Shown: in pieces, positions 59,378 to 64,000 of the stretch
Layout of the letters: every line of letters begins with the position of its first letter
How positions within the stretch are numbered: position 1 is the first letter of the stretch
NCBI GenBank assembly: GCA_039621445.1
Contig: CP154957.1
Location: forward strand, 12,421,462 to 12,485,461
Direction: 5' to 3'
Origin: Euglena gracilis
Taxonomy: Eukaryota; Euglenida; Euglenophyceae; Euglenales
Length of the DNA stretch: 64,000 bases
Made by a program: the position numbers and the translations under genes
The notes under the pieces: generated by a model
The model's input: only the letters and a program-made list of their open reading frames with translations
Told to the model about the DNA's origin: nothing
The model's database searches: none

Positions 59378-59712
59378 TCCTCCTCGAATGACCTCGAACG
59401 ACATTCGAGGAGGATATTGATCCTCCTCGAACGACCTCGAACGACATTCGAGGAGGATTTCGATCCTCCTCGAACGACCTCGAACGACATTCGAGGAGGA
59501 TCTCGATCCTCCTCGAACGACCTCGAACGACATTCGAGGAGGATTTCGATCCTCCTCGAACGACCTCGAACGACATTCGAGGAGGATCTCGATCCTCCTC
59601 GAACGACCTCGAACGACATTCGAGGAGGATTTCGATCCTCCTCGAACGACCTCGAACGACATTCGAGGAGGATCTCGATCCTCCTCGAACGACCTCGAAC
59701 GGTTTCTCGATC
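59378..59712. repeat. 43-bp palindromic minisatellite, array 1
   Basis: About seven units. Each has arms GATCCTCCTCGAA/TTCGAGGAGGATC around CGACCTCGAACGACA, so each unit can fold. The junction alternates GGATTTCGATCC / GGATCTCGATCC, giving an 86-bp higher-order period. 59299-59340 is a related CTCGAACGTTCGAGCTCGAA palindrome. Confidence 0.95.
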
Positions 59713-59717
59713 CTCCT

Positions 59718-60125
59718 GCTATGTACATGCATTCAGGTATCAGTTGCAAGGTTTTTTTTTGAGTCTGTTACCATCGTCCGTTGTTCTGGATTCTGCTTGT
59801 TTTTTTTTTTTTTCTGTCTTTCACTGGCACGATTCGGAAGAAAGCAAAGACCGGGGGGGGAGAGAGAGAGAGTGGGATTCTGTTTGTTCTCTTTTTTTCC
59901 TTCACGAGATAGAGAGAGAGAGAGAGGGATTCTATTCTCCTGCTATGTACATGCATTCAGGTATCAGTTGCAAGGTTTTTGAGTCTGTTACCATCGTCCC
60001 TTGTTCTGGATTCTGCTTGTTCGTTTGATTTTTTCTGTCTTTCACTGGCACGATTCGGAAGAGCAAAGACCGGGGGAGGAGAGAGAGGGGGTAAGGAGAG
60101 AGAGGGAGAGAGAGAGAAAACAATC
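59718..60125. repeat. 223-bp tandem duplication
   Basis: TGCTATGTACATGCATTCAG, GTATCAGTTGCAAGG, GAGTCTGTTACCATCGTCC and CTTTCACTGGCACGATTCGGAAG occur at 59718 and again at 59941 with small differences. Each copy ends in a GAGAGA tract. Confidence 0.9.
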
Positions 60126-60617
60126 ATTTCAATGTTTGCATTTCATATTCCCATAGAATTTCTGAGGTTATTAGAAGGAATATAGGGTCAAGATTTCCCC
60201 AATGGTTGCAACCATCCCGCTCATCGTTGCTATATTTCCCTCTATTGTGCGACCCAAAGATCGTCCCAACTTTTAAATCAGACCCCCGAATGAGTTTCCC
60301 TATTACTCTTTATTGATAGGAATTTTCACGTGTGTTAGATTCTATCGAATAATTTCATTTTTTTATTTTTTTGATTGAAAATAGGGTATCTCAGATAGGA
60401 AAAGAAAAATTCTATATATCATGTCTATTAAAAATATATTCAAATATAATATCAAATAAAAATAACATAATAAATATTATCATAAATGTTTTTATTCACA
60501 GGAACGTGTCAATATGTAAAAATCCTCCCCCGAGAGTTATTAGAAGGAAGGAGGGTTAGGGTCAAGATTTCATCCCCAGTGGTTGTCACCATTGCGCTCA
60601 TCGTTGTATTTCCCTCT

Positions 60618-60768
60618 ACAGGGTACACAGCGAACCCAAAGAGTCGCCCAACTAGGGTTAATACACATGGGGGGACCCGAGCGAGGCGCCGAAGGCGCCG
60701 AGCGAGGGTCCCCCCATGTGTATTAACCCTAGTTGGGCGACTCTTTGGGGTAGCTGGTACCCTGTAGG
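60618..60768. repeat. Long hairpin 1, apex GGCGCCGAAGGCGCC
   Basis: CTACAGGGTAC...CAAAGAGTCGCCCAACTAGG...AATACACATGGGGGGACCC pairs with GGGTCCCCCCATGTGTATT...CCTAGTTGGGCGACTCTTTG...GTACCCTGTAG, arms of about 70 bases. Confidence 0.95.
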
Positions 60769-61219
60769 GGGCAATTTTCCACGTGTTGTGAAAAAAATAT
60801 ATATTCAGATATGATAAACAATTATAATAAAGACTGCTTCTTACACGGGAATGTACTCATGCATAACTGTTTTTTATTGAAAAAAATTCTCATGCCGAGG
60901 GAATTTGTAACGTTATTAGAAGGAATAGGGTTAGGGTTGAGATTTCATAAATAATAAATAATAAATATATATACATATATATATATATATATAAATAACA
61001 TTCATATTCAGAAATAAAACTCATAACTATAAATAATAAAACAAATAAATAAAAAAATGTTTTTTATTTCACAGGAACGTGCTCATGCATAAATGTTCTT
61101 GCTGAAAAAAAAAATCCTCCCCCGAGACAGTTTGTAACGTTAATTGAAGGAATAGGGTTAGGGTTACGATTTCATCCCCAGTGGTTGTCACCATTGCGCT
61201 CATCGTTGTTATGTTTCCC

Positions 61220-61374
61220 TCTACAGGGTACACAGCGAACCCAAAGAGTCGCCCAACTAGGGTTAATGCACATGGGGGGACCCGAGCGAGGCGCCGAAGG
61301 CGCCTCGCTCGGGTCCCCCCATGTGCATTAACCCTAGTTGGGCGACTCTTTGGGGTAGCTGGTACCCTGTAGGG
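61220..61374. repeat. Long hairpin 2, apex GGCGCCGAAGGCGCC
   Basis: Same as hairpin 1, but the arms read AATGCACATG/CATGTGCATT (paired change) and the apex flanks GAGCGAG/CTCGCTC are fully complementary, making a longer perfect palindrome. Confidence 0.95.
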
Positions 61375-61867
61375 GGAAAATTTTCACGTGTGAAAAAAAA
61401 TATATATTTAGATATGATAAACAATTACAATAAAGACTGCCTCTTACACGGGAATGTACTCATGCATAACTGTTTTTTATTGAAAAAAATTGTCATCCCG
61501 AGGTCATTTGTATGAGATTTGAGATTTGAGATTTGAAACTCATTTTAAATGTCGCGGAACGGTTTTTTTTTTTCCTGTGAGGCGGGTTTTTTTTTTCCTG
61601 GGAGGCGGATTGAAAATGTTGTAATAATTCATGGTTTTTGGAAAAGTATATACTATAAGCCAGAAGGGAAGTGGTACAGCGACATGTCACTCAGTCTCCG
61701 GTACTGTTATTCGCTCTGTTTCACCCACAGCACATTGTCGCCACTTGCCATCAATGAACACCCCTGAACCTGGATTGCACTCATGCGTTTCTTGTATGCT
61801 TCTGATCTGTGGCTCGTGTGGGTCAGTTTCAACTACAAGGTGAATGACAGTTGAATGCATGTGCGCA

Positions 61868-62300
61868 GCAGGAGGATCTTGAACGACCTCGAACGACATT
61901 CGAGGAGGATATTGATCCTCCTCGAACGACCTCGAACGACATTCGAGGAGGATCTCGATCCTCCTCGAACGACCTCGAACGACATTCGAGGAGGATATTG
62001 ATCCTCCTCGAACGACCTCGAACGACATTCGAGGAGGATCTCGATCCTCCTTGAACGACCTCGAACGACATTCGAGGAGGATTTCGATCCTCCTCGAACG
62101 ACCTCGAACGACATTCGAGGAGGATCTCGATCCTCCTCGAACGACCTCGAACGACATTCGAGGAGGATTTCGATCCTCCTCGAACGACCTCGAACGACAT
62201 TCGAGGAGGATCTCGATCCTCCTCGAACGACCTCGAACGACATTCGAGGAGGATCTCGAACCACCTCGAACGACGTTCGAGGAGGATCGAGATCCTCCTA
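61868..62300. repeat. 43-bp palindromic minisatellite, array 2
   Basis: About nine units of the same sequence and orientation as array 1, again alternating between two junction types. Ends with a variant GGATCTCGAACCACCTCGAACGACGTTC. Confidence 0.95.
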
Positions 62301-62332
62301 CTACTGTCCATCCCACTACCGTAACCCTCCCG

Positions 62333-63063
62333 TTGGGTTACCGCTGATTACCCGTTTTTGGGGAGTATTGGATCCCATTGCCTTCAAGCCCCATCTATGC
62401 CAGTATCCCTCCTCCCTCATTGTTGATTAACCCCCTGGAGATTTGGTTTTGCCAAACGGTGCGTCCGAGGGACACCGGCCCCGTGCCCGGTGTCTGCCTG
62501 GGCTGAATTTCTCCCCCACCCCAACCCTCCGTTGCGACTCTCTCCGCCTCTCACTGGAGCGCATCCTGGCCTTTTGTCTCGAGTCACCGTGCAGGCTGAT
62601 TGGGAGTTTGGGGTGTCCCACAAACCGTTCCACCCTTTTCCGATCGCCGACACGTCCTGCTTAAACTTGTCTCGCTGTTGCAATTGCAGTGAGGAGGTGT
62701 TATTCTTATGCCCTTTTCACCCTATTCTTTCCATTCGCTGGGGCATGAGCTTTCTTTCTAATTCGGAATAAACTTCGGGCTCAGGTTTTTTTCATTTTAA
62801 TCCCAACCACCACCTGGTTAGGTGACACCCAAAAAAAAAAGGAACTGGGGGGACATAGTGGCCTCCAATCCAATCCCGTCCTGCTTTCCATTCAGCCTCT
62901 CCCAGCCTCCTTTTTTCTTCTCTCGTCTTAGTTCCGGCCATGGCTGTGTTGAAGTGTGACCCCCTTCAAAGCTCTCAGACAATGTAAATGATTAAACAAT
63001 GATTTCTTCCAAAAATGTTGCAAAATGCAATGCCGGTTGCTTATGTATCTGTTCTCATGTTCT
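62333..63063 (+). other. Weak exon candidate at 62593-62670, otherwise no gene
   Basis: After CGAGTCACCGTGCAG|G the frame reads ADWEFGVSHKPFHPFPIADT and stays open to 62771. An AG|G acceptor and protein-like residues are the only support. Confidence 0.25.
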
Positions 63064-63483
63064 CAGGGGGTTCTGTATGGACGAGTTTATAAGTCCATGG
63101 TCAAATATATACCCCCCCCCTTCCCGTGTCCAACGACCAACCCCTGGTCCGAGGACATCTTTTCGGAGGTTTGGCCAGTTTTCTCGCCCCACGTGAAGGC
63201 TCCGGCCGAAAATTTTTGCGACTAAAATCGGCCAAAAATGCCATTTTCGGCACTTTTGGACAAAAATTTGTCGAAATTGCCCAATATTTTCACTGCAAAG
63301 CAGGCAGGCAAGGACAGCCACCGGATCCCACCGGATCCCACCAGATCCCACCGGCGATTTTTTTCCATGCACAGATTTTTTTGGTCCCCCACGACCCTCC
63401 CGGAGGGGGCGCTCCTCAGGGGTGGGTGAGTGGGTGGGTGGGTGGGGGGACACCCCGGCCTTAAAAAAACCCCTGCATGTGGT
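63056..63483. mobile_element. CAGGGG-type introner-like element 63064-63475
   Basis: The left end CAGGGGGTTC is short and diverged; the right end GGCCTTAAAAAAACCCCTG is typical. The flanks CATGTTCT and CATGTGGT match at 6 of 8. The interior has GGCCGAAAATTTTTGCGAC and CGGCCAAAAATGCC core motifs and a CCGGATCCCA 10-bp repeat (63320-63353) that recurs at 63708-63770 outside the element. Confidence 0.6.
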
Positions 63484-63576
63484 GATCCCACGTGGCGACA
63501 GGGCAATAGATCCTGAACACCTGGCTAGGCCATTAAACAGAGCCAAAAGGTGACTCATGTTGGACAAACAAAAGAG

Positions 63577-63645
63577 GCCAAGACCCTGACCTCGGGGGCC
63601 GTGCACGGGGCTATGCTGTGCATCAACTGCATGGTGCAGCAAGAA
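63577..63645 (+). CDS. Weak internal exon candidate AKTLTSGAVHGAMLCINCMV
   Basis: Begins at AAAGAG|GCC (AG|G) and reads AKTLTSGAVHGAMLCINCMV then QQEY; the 3' end is not defined. It contains CINC, a Cys pair. GC-rich relative to its flanks, both of which are repeat or element DNA. Family not recognised. Confidence 0.25.
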
Positions 63646-64000
63646 TATCCGGTCAAACCACCTTGTTGCATGTGTTTTTTTCCCGCCCCCCCCCCCCAAG
63701 GCAACCCACCGGATCCCACCGGATCCCACCGGATCCCACCGGATCCCATCGAATCCCACCGGACCCCACCGGAAACCAAAAACCGGGGATGTGCCTGAAA
63801 GCAGGGTAGGAAGTGGGTGACTGGTTCTTGAAAAATGACCGACTGGTTTTTTTGAAAGTGGTAAGTGACCCCCCCTCCCTCCCATGGGGGTTGGTAAGCA
63901 ATTGTGTGGTAGGGTCAATGGTATGGTAGGGTCCCAGGTACCCGCCAGCTTTTTTTGACCTCTTGTCTAACGACCCCCCCCCCCCCGGGTGGAGGACACC
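63646..64000. repeat. CCGGATCCCA minisatellite and element fragments
   Basis: 63708-63770 has six CCGGATCCCA units. 63825-63960 has TGACCGACTGGTTTTTTTGAAAGTGGTAAGTGACCCCCC and GGTAAGCAATTGTGTGGTAGGG, resembling the interior and right end of the 39886-40224 family; the window ends before a boundary is reached. Confidence 0.6.

Larger units (their letters stand above)
60158..61500. repeat. Tandem ~600-bp units containing large hairpins
   Basis: GTTATTAGAAGGA...AGGGTCAAGATTTC, GTGGTTGTCACCATTGCGCTCATCGTTG and the following hairpin occur at about 60534 and again at about 61131. A decayed copy without hairpin is at 60158-60275 and a partial one at 60890-60950. AT-rich DNA (with a TA repeat at 60960-60992) separates them. 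Confidence 0.85.
59268..62332. mobile_element. Putative ~3-kb compound repeat structure bounded by palindromic arrays
   Basis: The left edge (GGTTGGGTTACGGGG, GTAACAGTAGGAGGAGGTTCGAG) and right edge (CCTCCTACTACTGTCC, ACCGTAACCC) are roughly inverted. Just inside each edge is a 43-bp-unit array, and GATCCTCCTGCTATGTACATGCATTC at 59709 is inverted at 61846-61876 (GAATGCATGTGCGCAGCAGGAGGATC). The interior holds a 223-bp duplication and two large hairpins. No coding capacity seen. Calling the whole a single mobile unit is inference. Confidence 0.45.

Noticed and set aside
59378-62300. CRISPR-like array
   Set aside because: Units are contiguous 43-bp tandem repeats with no unique spacers, in a eukaryotic context.
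59256-62316. Repetitive frames RSFEEDRDPPRMSFEVVRGG on the minus strand and LERHSRRISILLERP on the plus strand
   Set aside because: Both read the same 43-bp palindromic array; coding on both strands at once is an effect of the repeat.

Overview
This window looks like nuclear DNA of a large, repeat-rich protist genome, most probably a dinoflagellate or close relative. The species is not identifiable by eye. Coding sequence is a few percent of the window, in short GC-rich exons separated by introns of hundreds to thousands of bases. Every exon junction that could be resolved by reading-frame continuity has a 3' splice site of the form AG|G, and several introns need a GC (perhaps also GA) 5' splice site rather than GT. 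All recognisable genes lie on the plus strand. These three traits are known from dinoflagellates; the assignment is inference.

Layout. 1-663: right end of a large inverted-repeat element. 1350-3850: a complete three-exon gene for a 101-residue protein of unknown function. 6865-10961: four gene-like exons (one with a membrane segment) that could not be joined into one model. 12798-18532: a seven-exon sigma-like glutathione S-transferase. 25520-28831 and 34043-39055: tandem paralogues (ABM-A, ABM-B) of a small antibiotic-biosynthesis-monooxygenase-like protein, separated by a 2.93-kb inverted-repeat element (29169-32100). 39848-40637: two short exon candidates. 42657-45594: a second full-length copy of the 2.9-kb element. 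45.6-57.4 kb: scattered terminal or internal exon candidates (Gly/Ser-rich tail; CxxC zinc-ribbon-like tail) among minisatellites. 58.2-62.3 kb: a 1-kb chain of microsatellites, then a roughly 3-kb structure with two arrays of 43-bp palindromic units around duplicated hairpins. 62.3-64 kb: another transposon-like insertion and weak exon candidates.

The most interesting biology is in the introns. Many carry short elements with terminal inverted repeats (commonly CAGG...CCTG ends) flanked by 8-bp target-site duplications. In ABM-B one such element is exactly an intron that ABM-A lacks: a visible intron gain by an introner-like transposon, using a GC donor and an AG acceptor supplied by the duplicated target site. 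Elements with different ends share a GC-rich hairpin core (GGCGC...GCGCC next to A and T runs), suggesting a common mobilisation or processing signal.

No rRNA, tRNA, CRISPR array, bacterial operon or virus was recognised. Exon boundaries come from frame continuity and splice-site reading alone; no transcript data or similarity search was available.
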